A DNA stretch of 64,000 nt from Gammaproteobacteria bacterium (GTDB lineage Bacteria > Pseudomonadota > Gammaproteobacteria > Steroidobacterales > Steroidobacteraceae), in assembly GCA_021323735.1 (NCBI GenBank), contig JAJPKM010000006.1:1-64000 (forward strand), written 5' to 3'. Positions 38,009 to 45,986 of this stretch are shown piece by piece. The notes beneath the pieces were generated by a model, which was not told the DNA's origin, did not search any database, and was given only the letters and a program-made list of their open reading frames with translations. Position 1 is the first letter of the stretch. Each line of letters begins with the position of its first letter. Made by a program: the position numbers and the translations under genes.

Positions 38009-38511
38009 GAGTCAATCTAGAAGCGGTTAAATACAATAAAAACAATAAGATAATCGCAATCCGATGAGGCAAGTCACACCTTGTGAAGCAATATTTGAGG
38101 CAAAACATGCGCCGCTCCTACTACTGTCCTGTCAATGGACCAACAGACGTCCAGCTCAATGGTGTAGCCAGCGGCGACACAATCCCGAAATAGGGGGATT
38201 GTTCGGCAAGCATGCATCATGCGGCACGGCTAATCTTGCCACGGCGTGCTGCTTAGGAGTCCAGAGCGGCGACGCTCGCTGCGGAACTGGAACGCGCTGC
38301 AGCGCTTCGGAGACCGGGATTTTGCTGAGGGTGTTCCGCCGCCGTCAGCGTTCACGCTGACTTCAGAACCGGTGGCGGAACCTTGTTTGGCGGGCTCCCA
38401 GCCCGGTATGCCCATATGCTGGCGAATGGCAGTTTGGTCACTTGCCTAGCTCCTTGGTCAGTTCACGGTCGTTTGACTGCTCGATCATGATCCGCCTTGC
38501 GGTGGCGCAAG
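38009..38511. other. 503-bp stretch without a supportable gene
   Basis: Short open frames exist on both strands but none has a ribosome-binding site, family motif or convincing length. AT-rich at its left end, with an AT-rich tract near 38030-38050. Probably island debris between the decayed genes and the toxin-antitoxin pair. Confidence 0.5.
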
Positions 38512-38808
38512 CTAAAAATCATCAGGTCGATCAATTAGTCGCTGGCGGTAATGTTTGACAGTAAGTATTTCGATGCTAGCGGCAGAAACTCGGTAAATAA
38601 TCCGATACGGCCTTTCAAGGACTTCCCGAACTTCGTCGTCGACGAAAGCTTGTAGTCGCGCTCCGCTGCGTGGCGTGAGCATAAGCGCCTCTGCACGATC
38701 CAGAATTCGCTCGACCATGGCGAGAGCGCGGGGCTTGGAATCTTGCGCGATGTAATCGTGGATCTCCGCGAGCCGTGTCCGCGCCCGCGCGGTCCACGCG
38801 ACCTTCAT
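38512..38808 (-). CDS. RelE/ParE-family toxin
   Basis: 98 aa. Typical ParE-type start KVAWTARARTRLAEIHDYIA, the middle GARLQAFVDDEVREVLERPYRI, and C-terminal strand IYRVSAASIEILTVKHYRQRL. ParE members poison DNA gyrase and RelE members cleave mRNA; sequence alone suggests the ParE side. Overlaps the antitoxin gene by 4 nt (ATGA-type coupling). Lies inside the tRNA-Arg island. Confidence 0.9.
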   Translation of the reverse strand: MKVAWTARARTRLAEIHDYIAQDSKPRALAMVERILDRAEALMLTPRSGARLQAFVDDEVREVLERPYRIIYRVSAASIEILTVKHYRQRLIDRPDDF

Positions 38809-38990
38809 CGGCGTCGGCCGTATTCCCGCCGCAGATCCTCAGAGTCAGTGACGCGCCCCGCCTTCGCATCGGCGAGCCCAGCCTCCACGTCACCTCGAAG
38901 CTCTAACGCGTACACCAGATCCTGCCAGGTTGCGTCGTCCGGCAACGCTTCGATCAACTCATGTGCCCGCTGCTTGATGGCTTCTGCCAT
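38805..38990 (-). CDS. ParD-like / addiction-module antitoxin
   Basis: 61 aa, acidic-helical: MAEAIKQRAHELIEALPDDA, then a stretch rich in Glu/Asp ending RVTDSEDLRREYGRRR. Short size, the position immediately upstream of the ParE-type toxin and the 4-nt overlap identify it as the cognate antitoxin. It probably binds and neutralises the toxin and represses the operon. Confidence 0.82.
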   Translation of the reverse strand: MAEAIKQRAHELIEALPDDATWQDLVYALELRGDVEAGLADAKAGRVTDSEDLRREYGRRR

Positions 38991-39049
38991 AGCGTGTCCT
39001 TGTCTCGTGGAAACGACCTAACCCGAATTTTACCCGATTGCGAGCACTT

Positions 39050-39101
39050 GGCACCGTAGCGAAAACGTAGCGTTTGATGCAGTTTCATGCGCTACGGTGC
39101 C
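39050..39101. repeat. 12-bp inverted repeat with internal direct repeats near the island end
   Basis: GGCACCGTAGCG (39050-39061) and CGCTACGGTGCC (39090-39101) are perfect inverted copies; a further GTAGCG lies between them at 39067-39072. The position, 67 bp from the tRNA-Arg copy, suits recombinase arm-type or regulatory sites, but no integrase gene remains. Confidence 0.55.
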
Positions 39102-39167
39102 TGTTTTGAGAGAAGGCGGACCTGCTAAGTGGTTGAAAAATAAGGACCTATAAAATCGAGTTTCCGA

Positions 39168-39290
39168 CTATGAACCAGGAGGTCGGGAGTTCGACAACTT
39201 GGCCGTCTTCGGCCAAGTTGGACGCTGCCGCACAGCGGCGGCGGTCCCGAAGGGACGAGGCCGCAGGCCGAGCAATCTCTCCGGGCGCGC
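39168..39290 (+). repeat. tRNA-Arg 3'-half copy (att-like) split by multi-hairpin element A
   Basis: 39168-39194 repeats the anticodon-loop-to-T-loop part of tRNA-Arg (27 nt, one mismatch) and 39274-39290 repeats the T-stem/acceptor 3' part (17 nt). Between them, exactly in the T-loop, sits a 79-nt insert (39195-39273). It holds AACTTGGCCG-TCTT-CGGCCAAGTT, GCCGC-ACA-GCGGC, GTCCC-GAA-GGGAC and GGCC-GCA-GGCC hairpins. The copy has no 5' half and cannot be a functional tRNA. It marks the distal boundary of a roughly 2.5-kb island that begins at tRNA-Arg. Confidence 0.8.
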
Positions 39291-39340
39291 ATTGTTTATC
39301 GACTCAGCAAGCGTAAGGGCTTCATCGGCCCATTAAAATG

Positions 39341-39373
39341 AACAAAAGGGCGGGCCCCTTACGGAGTCCGCCC
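39341..39373 (-). terminator. Rho-independent terminator of the phosphodiesterase gene
   Basis: On the minus strand GGGCGG ... CCGCCC closes a GC-rich hairpin followed by TTTTGTT. It lies about 40 nt beyond the stop codon at 39411. Confidence 0.75.
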
Positions 39374-39410
39374 ATTCACCCTTCCGGTCCTGCTCAGGAC
39401 CTGGCGATGC

Positions 39411-41105
39411 TCAGTCGCGCGTTTCGATGCCGGGCAAGGAAGCAGTCCCTTCCTTGCGAACCGCATCCAGCTTGTTCGGATCCAGTCCGAGCGTCTTGAG
39501 AACCGTCGGTGCTACCTGGGTCGTCTCGACGAATGTCGTGACGGTCCGGGCCTGCAACGAGGGATTCGACACGAGCAGCATGACGTTCGTGTCATCCGGC
39601 GCAAAACCGCCGTGCTCCGCCTGCTTCTTCGTACTGCCCGTATACACAACGCCGACGTTCGGCAGCACGATGATGTCTGGAGTACGTGGGTCGCCGCCCT
39701 CGGAGGGCAGGCCGGGGGTGTTGAACGCCGTCTCCAAGGAAGGACCATAGAGGATCTGGCCAATGCCCGCGGCGGCGGCATTGCTCTCCAGCAGCGCCAC
39801 CGCGTCGGTGGTGCTCGTGCCCGGATTCAGCCACAGGAGCGACACATCATCCTCGGTGGGACCGATCTGGTTCAGCTGGGAGTCCGACAGGAAAGCCGAG
39901 CCCAGGATCCCCGAAGGCGGCGTGCCGTTCGCCCCGCTGTGTCCCGGAATCGGGAAGAAGCGATGGGTGTCGATCGGCGACTGCCCGTGCTTCGCGGTGA
40001 TGACAATGGTCGTGGAGTCGTAGAGGCGGTTGCGCTTCAGCTCGTTCACGAGCTGACCGATCGCGCCGTCGACGAACTTGATCTCACCGGCCATGCTTGG
40101 GGTCGGAGTGCCGGCCGCATCGGTGTAGCCGCCCTTGACGCCGCTCTCGATCAGTTTCTGTCCGACGCTCACTGCCTGGAAATTCATGCCGAAGAGCGCC
40201 GGCACGACCGCGTTGGAGGTACCCAGATGGTTCTTGCCGTCGATCCAGTTGAGCACGGCATTGACCTTGAGCTGGTCGTAGCACTTGATGTTGTCGAAAT
40301 CCGTGGTCCAGTCGCCGCCGTTGATGTTTACCTTGGAGCAATCCAGTCCGGTGGCGGTCTTGACTCCCGGCAGCGGAACAGAATTGGAGTTGACTTCCGG
40401 CGAATAGTAATCATCCACGTTGCTCGGCACGGCGGTGCCCGTCGGTCCGGACACCGCGGCGTACACGCCGTGCTTGTCCGACCAGGCCGTGAAGCCGCCG
40501 GCGGCATGCACGACGCCGAAGATGGTGTTGGCGCGGATGAAATTCCACGGGTACACGGGAGCGCAGCCCTTGAAGGGGTCGCGTGGCAGCTTCTGCGGAT
40601 CGATCGCCGCGACACCACCGTCGGTCAGCCCGGCATTCGGCGCGCCGCCGTTGAGCTTCGTCTGATCGAACTCGACACCTTCCTCATATTCGGTTCGGGT
40701 GCCATTCGGCTGTCCGATCCTGCAGGCTCCGTGAAGTATCCCATTGCCGGTGTCCGCTGCGGGCGGAGCCAGCACGCGGTCAAACGCCACGTCGTAGTAA
40801 GCGCCCACAAGCTTGGGCGTGCCGCCGGTGACGATTGCCATCAGCCCCGGGAAGGAGTCGGACGGCTTGGAGGTTGACGTGCGCCGGTAGTTGATGCCAG
40901 TAGCTCCCAGGGCCGCGAGGTTCGGACACGTTTGATTGGCGACGCAATTCTGGAAGTCCAGCGCATGCATGCCGTCGATGCTGATCAAGAGCACATGACG
41001 GCTATGGGAACGGTCGTGACCGTCGTTATCGGCCAGGGCCAATGAGGTCGCGCAAGCGGAAATGGCCAACGCCGTGATGGCCGCGAAGCGGCGGGAAATC
41101 GCCAT
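39411..41105 (-). CDS. Secreted alkaline-phosphatase-superfamily phosphodiesterase
   Basis: 564 aa with a signal peptide (cleavage near ATSLALA). Type I phosphodiesterase/nucleotide pyrophosphatase pattern: metal Asp in LLISIDGMHALD, nucleophile region KPSDSFPGLMAIVTGG, further ligands in VITAKHGQSPIDTHRF and AEHGGFAPDD. It probably hydrolyses phosphodiester or phosphate esters in the periplasm. Start supported by a perfect AGGAGG at 7 nt. Single-gene unit with its own terminator. Substrate not predictable. Confidence 0.87.
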   Translation of the reverse strand: MAISRRFAAITALAISACATSLALADNDGHDRSHSRHVLLISIDGMHALDFQNCVANQTCPNLAALGATGINYRRTSTSKPSDSFPGLMAIVTGGTPKLVGAYYDVAFDRVLAPPAADTGNGILHGACRIGQPNGTRTEYEEGVEFDQTKLNGGAPNAGLTDGGVAAIDPQKLPRDPFKGCAPVYPWNFIRANTIFGVVHAAGGFTAWSDKHGVYAAVSGPTGTAVPSNVDDYYSPEVNSNSVPLPGVKTATGLDCSKVNINGGDWTTDFDNIKCYDQLKVNAVLNWIDGKNHLGTSNAVVPALFGMNFQAVSVGQKLIESGVKGGYTDAAGTPTPSMAGEIKFVDGAIGQLVNELKRNRLYDSTTIVITAKHGQSPIDTHRFFPIPGHSGANGTPPSGILGSAFLSDSQLNQIGPTEDDVSLLWLNPGTSTTDAVALLESNAAAAGIGQILYGPSLETAFNTPGLPSEGGDPRTPDIIVLPNVGVVYTGSTKKQAEHGGFAPDDTNVMLLVSNPSLQARTVTTFVETTQVAPTVLKTLGLDPNKLDAVRKEGTASLPGIETRD

Positions 41106-41317
41106 GAAACACCTCCTATTGTGTGGGAAACCGTCTTATGTCTCAACAATACGAGGTGCCCATTGCGGTTTCGTGTCAGCAGGTCGTGCTGTTTCGCTGG
41201 AAAGCAGTCCGCTCTTGTTGGCCATCGCCGCCCTTGTCGGGTTGATCGCCTTTACGCTGTTGCAGCCCGGCTGGACTATGGTTCACTAACCCAAATCTTT
41301 AACTGCATGGAGAAGCT

Positions 41318-42343
41318 ATGATGCTGTTTTGGATCGAATCGCTGAGCAAAAATTTGCCGCTCGGCATCGTGGCCATTACCGCCCTGTCGGCCGGTGCGCT
41401 TGCAGCACCGCAAGGGCCGCCTTTGCACTTGAACACCCTTGCCGAAATCCCCTTGGGCGGCCACACCACGCGGCTCGACTACGCCAGCGTCGATTCTGGT
41501 CGGCATCTGCTGTTCATCGCGCACTTGGGTGACAGCGAAGTCATCGCCGTCGATACCGGGGCGCGGCGCGTCACCAAGCGAATTCCCGAGGTCAGCAAAG
41601 TGCATGGGGTACTCGCGATCCCGGAACTGGGTCGGCTCTATGCCTCCGCCACCGGGACTAACGAGGTGGTGGCGATCGATGAAAAAACACTCGAGATCAT
41701 TGCGAGAATGCCGGGGGGTACCTATCCGGACGGGCTGGCATACGCGCCGGACGTTCATAAAGTGTACATTTCCGACGAGCACGGCGGTACCGACACGGTG
41801 ATTGATGTGACCACCAATACGCGCGTCGCGACGATTCAGATCGGCGGCGTGATCGGAAACACGCAATACGATCCTTTCAGCCACCACATTTTCGTGAGCG
41901 CACAAAGTACCAATGAACTCGTCGAGGTGGACCCCGCGACCGATGCCATCGTGCGGCGCATTCCAATCCCCGGCAGCAATGAGAATCATGGCCTGCTGAT
42001 TGATCCCGCCTCGCATCGCGCCTTCATCGCCTGTCAAGGCAATGATCGGCTGATTGCTATGGATTTGCGTTCTGGCAAGGCGCTCGCGCAGTTCTCGGTC
42101 GCCAAAGACCCCGACGTGCTTGCCCTCGATCCGCAGCGGCAATTCCTGTACGTCGCCGGCGAGTCCGGCGAGGTGAGCGAATTCAATGTGGCCAACAACA
42201 GCGTGAGGAAAACGGGGGAATCCGTGCTGGGACCGAACGCGCACGTGGTCGCAGTAGATCCTGCGAACCACGAGATTTACTTTCCTCTCATGGATGTCAG
42301 CGGCAATACGGCCCTGCGCATCATGAGTGGCGGAAATAACTGA
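41318..42343 (+). CDS. Secreted YncE-type beta-propeller protein
   Basis: 341 aa. Signal peptide to about residue 30 (GALA). Repeating propeller blades such as FIAHLGDSEVIAVDTGARRV, YASATGTNEVVAIDEKTLEI, FVSAQSTNELVEVDPATDAI and YVAGESGEVSEFNVANNSV, each about 42 residues, as in YVTN/YncE proteins. Likely a periplasmic ligand-binding or scaffolding protein. GGAG lies 6 nt before the ATG. Divergent from the phosphodiesterase; the 212-bp gap shows no other gene. Confidence 0.85.
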   Translation: MMLFWIESLSKNLPLGIVAITALSAGALAAPQGPPLHLNTLAEIPLGGHTTRLDYASVDSGRHLLFIAHLGDSEVIAVDTGARRVTKRIPEVSKVHGVLAIPELGRLYASATGTNEVVAIDEKTLEIIARMPGGTYPDGLAYAPDVHKVYISDEHGGTDTVIDVTTNTRVATIQIGGVIGNTQYDPFSHHIFVSAQSTNELVEVDPATDAIVRRIPIPGSNENHGLLIDPASHRAFIACQGNDRLIAMDLRSGKALAQFSVAKDPDVLALDPQRQFLYVAGESGEVSEFNVANNSVRKTGESVLGPNAHVVAVDPANHEIYFPLMDVSGNTALRIMSGGNN

Positions 42344-42384
42344 GGGCTTGAAGTCAATATAGTTTACTAATCAGGAGAAGGTAT

Positions 42385-42891
42385 ATGTGGAACAAGAGTT
42401 TTTTCATCGGATTGGTAGCGGTCGGCGCGACGATAGGGGCGGCCGTCGCGGACGAATATAAAGATCAGGCGGCGGTCGCGAAGCAGCTGCCGAGTGCCAA
42501 GGTGACGTTGAGTCAGGGATTGACCGCCGGCGAATCAAAGGGCCAACCGATTTCGGCCAAATTCGAAATCGACGAAGGCCACTTCCAACTCTCGGTGTAC
42601 ACCGCTCAAGGTGCCGCCCTCCAAGAGGTTCTGGTGGACTACAACACCGGAAAAATTGCCAAAGCGGAGCCCTTGAGCGAAGCGGGTGACTTGGCGGACG
42701 CCAAGAAGCAGATCGCAGCCATGGCCAAAGCGAAAACGACGCTGAAGGCAGCGTCCGACAAGGCCGAACAGGACAATGCCGGGTATCGTGCCTTCAGTGT
42801 CGTACCCACCTTAAAAGCCAATCACGCGATTGCGATGGTGACGCTGGCAAAGGGAACTCAAATCAAATCCGTGTCCGAGCCTTTGGAATAA
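42385..42891 (+). CDS. PepSY-domain-containing exported protein
   Basis: 168 aa. Signal peptide ending near GAAVA-DEY. PepSY-type core: KVTLSQGLTAGESKGQPISA with FEIDEGHFQLSVYT and EVLVDYNTGKIAKAEPLSEAGD; the second part is Ala/Lys-rich helix. PepSY domains commonly inhibit peptidases or act in periplasmic sensing. 41 nt after the propeller gene with SD AGGAG, so likely co-transcribed. Confidence 0.8.
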   Translation: MWNKSFFIGLVAVGATIGAAVADEYKDQAAVAKQLPSAKVTLSQGLTAGESKGQPISAKFEIDEGHFQLSVYTAQGAALQEVLVDYNTGKIAKAEPLSEAGDLADAKKQIAAMAKAKTTLKAASDKAEQDNAGYRAFSVVPTLKANHAIAMVTLAKGTQIKSVSEPLE

Positions 42892-43054
42892 GCACTGGGA
42901 TGGCAATCCGAAAACAATTGTCACTGATCGGGTGGCGCAGGGGCATCAGTGAACAAAGTTCAATGAAGTTCCTGGTGCTTCTGTGCTGCGTCGGCCTCTC
43001 GGCCATCCTTCAATCGCGGCAAGCAGCAGCGCTGTTCGCTCGTGCGGCCTGATA

Positions 43055-43371
43055 TCACCAAGCAACTTCGATTGGTACATGGCCGGGCTCGCTCGCGACC
43101 CGCCTTAGCCATGCGCGGACTGCCGGATAGGCGGTCAAATCAAATCCGCCGTCTGCAGCACAGTGTGTGTAGGCGCCGAGAGCCTGCGTCCATCCTCGAA
43201 TTCGATTAGCGGAACGCGGCCATTTGGATTCTTGGAGAGAAAGTCTGATTTCCGAGTGCTTCCGTCATGAAGCCCGTAATCCTGGAGCGTGAGCTCAACG
43301 CCGAGCTGTCGTGCGGCGAGTCGGACTTTGTAGCAATTCCCGGACATTTGCATCTGATGAAGTACGGTCAT
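43055..43371 (-). pseudogene. Glutathione S-transferase with large internal deletion
   Basis: The N-terminal thioredoxin-like part is intact (VLHQMQMSGNCYKVRLAA, LSKNPNGRVPLIEFEDGRRLS). In another frame the next codons read LGAYTHCAADGGFDLTAYPA then VRAWLRRVASEPGHVPIEVAW-stop, the C-terminus of the same family. About 100 codons between them are missing and the junction near 43180 is out of frame. The remaining 78-codon open frame ending at 43135 is thus a remnant. Confidence 0.75.
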
Positions 43372-43461
43372 GTATAACTCCTCCGAATGTCAGGGACAGT
43401 ATGGCGGTCGGCTGAGTCCTCAGTCGAGTCTCGGATCGGTCCTTGGGGGTGGGTTAGACCT

Positions 43462-44013
43462 TCATTGAACCCGAAAATTGGTAAGACCATTTTTGGTGTC
43501 GAATGTCGCGTATATGTAATGAGCGGGCGAAAAGAATTTCTGGAACACTCTCGAAGACTTGACCCCATTCTGCATTTCGTCAGCAGCTGTCGCTCCGGTC
43601 AGTGCCTCGAATTGATCTATGCTCATTCCCAGTTTCAATCCGCCCGGTTGAAACGCCGCGTCCGGAATTTTGCTTGGCAGTGCGGAGCAGACCTCTTCCA
43701 TGCCCGCCGCCGTCGGAGAGATGACTTCGTATTCGTCGAACGTGTCGGTGTCGGGAGTGTGAGAGCGATCATCGCCCTGGAAGCTGGTCAAGATTACTAC
43801 CGTCTGCTTCCGGTAATAACAAATCGCCTTTGCGAACTCGCCTGATTCGAAGGCCTTGGCCGAACCCAAGAACTGCTGGATGCGCGCGGTGGGAACACCA
43901 GCCGAAACCTTGAACCCCAGCAAGGATCTAAACTGCGCCCCGGCGGCGTTTACGTCGTCAGCGCAAGCAGGATGATATGTGAGGACTGCAAGCAGCAATG
44001 CAAGAGATGACAT
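43462..44013 (-). CDS. Exported protein of unknown function
   Basis: 183 aa starting MSSLALLLAVLTYHPACADD, a clear signal peptide. The mature part contains GVPTARIQQFLGSAKAFES, an acidic DDRSHTPDTDTFDEYE stretch, and LKLGMSIDQFEALTGATAAD, the latter like small beta-sheet (SmpA/BamE-like) folds in spacing only. The frame is open upstream to 44193, but that part overlaps the LysR gene region antisense-free spacer and lacks a start signal. I do not recognise the family. Confidence 0.6.
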   Translation of the reverse strand: MSSLALLLAVLTYHPACADDVNAAGAQFRSLLGFKVSAGVPTARIQQFLGSAKAFESGEFAKAICYYRKQTVVILTSFQGDDRSHTPDTDTFDEYEVISPTAAGMEEVCSALPSKIPDAAFQPGGLKLGMSIDQFEALTGATAADEMQNGVKSSRVFQKFFSPAHYIYATFDTKNGLTNFRVQ

Positions 44014-44083
44014 GAAATGTCTCAAGGCCACTACCGCCCAGGCCGACTGGAGGGACCTGGCAGCCCTGGCCCAGGCAATTGTC

Positions 44084-44983
44084 TCAACGTCCGGCATCTG
44101 CGTTGAGCGATCGATCGCGAGCGAACGCCGCGGCAATGAAGTCCATGAACACACGCGCTCGGCGCGGCAGCAGCCGGTTTGCCGCATACACAAAGTGGAC
44201 GGGCACGGGCGGTCCGTGATGTTCGATCAACAATGAATGTACGCGGTGATCGGCGAGGGCGTCCTCGAACAACCACGCCGGCGCGTAGGCGATACCCATT
44301 CCATCGAGCACGGCACTACGGATGCCATCTGGCGTGTTCACGCGAAAGCGGCCACGGACCGCCACTTCGACATCTCGAAATGACCAGGTGCTGCCGGCGG
44401 AGGAGAGTGTGTAGAGGATACACTGATGATTCCGCAGATCGTTGGGATGGGTTGGCGCCCCGTGTTCGGCCAGATACTCGCTGCTTGCGACACAGAGTCG
44501 CTCGGCGGCGCCGATGCGTCGCGCCCTCAGCGCGCTGTCTTTGAGGGTCCCGACGCGGATCGCCAGATCGATGCCTTCCTCGACGAGATCGATATAGCGA
44601 TCGCCGATCTGTAAATCGATCTCCAGTTCCGGGAACCGAGCCAAGACTGCTTTTATTTGGGGCAGGATATGGGACCGGCCGAGCACCGTGGGACAGGCCA
44701 CGCGCAATAGACCCTGTGGGGCATCTTCGCCTCGCGCATTCGATTCTGCCTCCGCTATCGCATCGATGACCCGCCTCGTCTCGCTGTAAAAGCGCTCTCC
44801 CTCCGGGGTCAGGGTGAGCTTGCGGGTCGAACGGTGGAGCAGTCGCGTTCCCAGATGCCTTTCGAGCGCGGCGATGTGCCGGCTGACATTCGGCTGTCCG
44901 GTCCCCAATTCCCGGGCGACGGCGGAGAAGCTCCCGGTCTCGACCACCCGGGCAAAGCTGTGCATGAGCAGGAATCTATCCAT
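44084..44983 (-). CDS. LysR-family transcriptional regulator
   Basis: 299 aa. N-terminal winged helix MHSFARVVETGSFSAVAREL with GTGQPNVSRHIAALERHLGT, then a LysR substrate-binding domain (LLRVACPTVLGRSHILPQI). Closest by pattern to the CrgA/DmlR-like group. Divergent from the SDR gene, with an LTTR-type palindrome in the shared intergenic region, so it probably controls that gene. Confidence 0.92.
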   Translation of the reverse strand: MDRFLLMHSFARVVETGSFSAVARELGTGQPNVSRHIAALERHLGTRLLHRSTRKLTLTPEGERFYSETRRVIDAIAEAESNARGEDAPQGLLRVACPTVLGRSHILPQIKAVLARFPELEIDLQIGDRYIDLVEEGIDLAIRVGTLKDSALRARRIGAAERLCVASSEYLAEHGAPTHPNDLRNHQCILYTLSSAGSTWSFRDVEVAVRGRFRVNTPDGIRSAVLDGMGIAYAPAWLFEDALADHRVHSLLIEHHGPPVPVHFVYAANRLLPRRARVFMDFIAAAFARDRSLNADAGR

Positions 44984-45007
44984 CGATGGCCTCTAGTTAC
45001 CCGATTC

Positions 45008-45026
45008 ATTCATTAATTGCATGAAT
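45008..45026. promoter_or_regulatory. LysR-type operator between the regulator and SDR genes
   Basis: ATTCAT-N7-ATGAAT, a 19-bp perfect-armed palindrome containing T-N11-A, 25 bp upstream of the lysR start and about 140 bp upstream of the SDR start. Position and form fit an autoregulatory LTTR site. Confidence 0.55.
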
Positions 45027-45166
45027 ATTATGCCAAATTGAAGGACTTATCTAAAACCGGAAGAGGGAGGACACTTCTCAACAGGAATTAACGCGCTAGC
45101 CGCTCGGCAGGTGGGGACGCCACCACCGTACGGCAAATTGCCAACACTGCCCAACGAGGAGCACAA

Positions 45167-45898
45167 ATGAAGAAGCTCGACAACAAAGTAGCTGTGATTA
45201 CCGGTGGCACCTCCGGCATGGGGCTGGCCACCGCCAAGCGATTCGTCGCCGAAGGCGCGCATGTATTCATCATGGGCCGCCGTCAGCGCGAGCTGGACGC
45301 CGCGGTCGCCGGATTGGGCAAGCAGGCCACGGGCGTGCAGGGCGATATCGCCAAATTGGCGGACCTCGATCGCCTCTATGAAATCGTCAAAAAACAGAAG
45401 GGCCGCGTCGACATCGTCTTCGCCAATGCAGGAGTTGGCGAGTTTGTGGCCCCGGATGCCCTGACCGAGGCCGATTTCAATCGGACGTTCGACGTCAACG
45501 TCAAAGGCACGCTGTTCACGGTGCAAAAGGCGCTGCCGCTGCTCAACGACGGCGGCTCCATCATCGTCACCGGCTCCATCGCCTCCGTCAAAGGCATTCC
45601 TGCGTTCGGCGTCTACTGCGCCAGCAAAGCCGCGGTCCGTTCCTTCGTCCGCACCTGGACGCTGGAACTCAAGGATCGCAAGATCCGCGCGAATGTCATT
45701 AGTCCCGGCACCATCGATACACCGATTCTGGAGCCGCTTCCGAAGCAGGCCATTGCCCAAATCGTTGCCAGCATCCCGATGGGGCGCATGGGTAGCGCAG
45801 ATGAAATTGCCAAGGTCGCGTTATTTCTGGCCTCGGATGATTCGAGCTTTGTCACCGGCATCGAATTGTTCGTGGACGGCGGCACGGCGCAGGTCTGA
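45167..45898 (+). CDS. Short-chain dehydrogenase/reductase (SDR, glucose 1-dehydrogenase-like)
   Basis: 243 aa, classical SDR. Cofactor motif TGGTSGMGLATAK, NAG-type ANAGVGE, catalytic Ser in VTGSIAS, and YxxxK in YCASKAA. An Arg after the second beta strand (MGRRQRE) suggests NADPH. Substrate unknown. SD GAGGAG lies 9 nt upstream. Regulated, by inference, by the divergent LysR protein. Confidence 0.92.
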   Translation: MKKLDNKVAVITGGTSGMGLATAKRFVAEGAHVFIMGRRQRELDAAVAGLGKQATGVQGDIAKLADLDRLYEIVKKQKGRVDIVFANAGVGEFVAPDALTEADFNRTFDVNVKGTLFTVQKALPLLNDGGSIIVTGSIASVKGIPAFGVYCASKAAVRSFVRTWTLELKDRKIRANVISPGTIDTPILEPLPKQAIAQIVASIPMGRMGSADEIAKVALFLASDDSSFVTGIELFVDGGTAQV

Positions 45899-45986
45899 AG
45901 TTGCGGTAGGGTACTAAAATCCGCCACAAAATCCGCCGTCGCCCGGTCGTCTTGATTTGGCCTCGTAATCAGATTTTGGAGCCTTC

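Noticed and set aside
38064-38360. 98-codon open frame inside the island
   Set aside because: No ribosome-binding site, motif or coding-like composition; unlike the neighbouring decayed genes it shows no recognisable segment.
39168-39290. A second tRNA-Arg gene
   Set aside because: Only the 3' half is present and its T-loop is split by 79 nt, so it cannot fold or function as a tRNA.
39612-40877. 421-codon open frame on the plus strand
   Set aside because: Antisense to the phosphodiesterase gene, with composition typical of a high-GC shadow frame and no motif.
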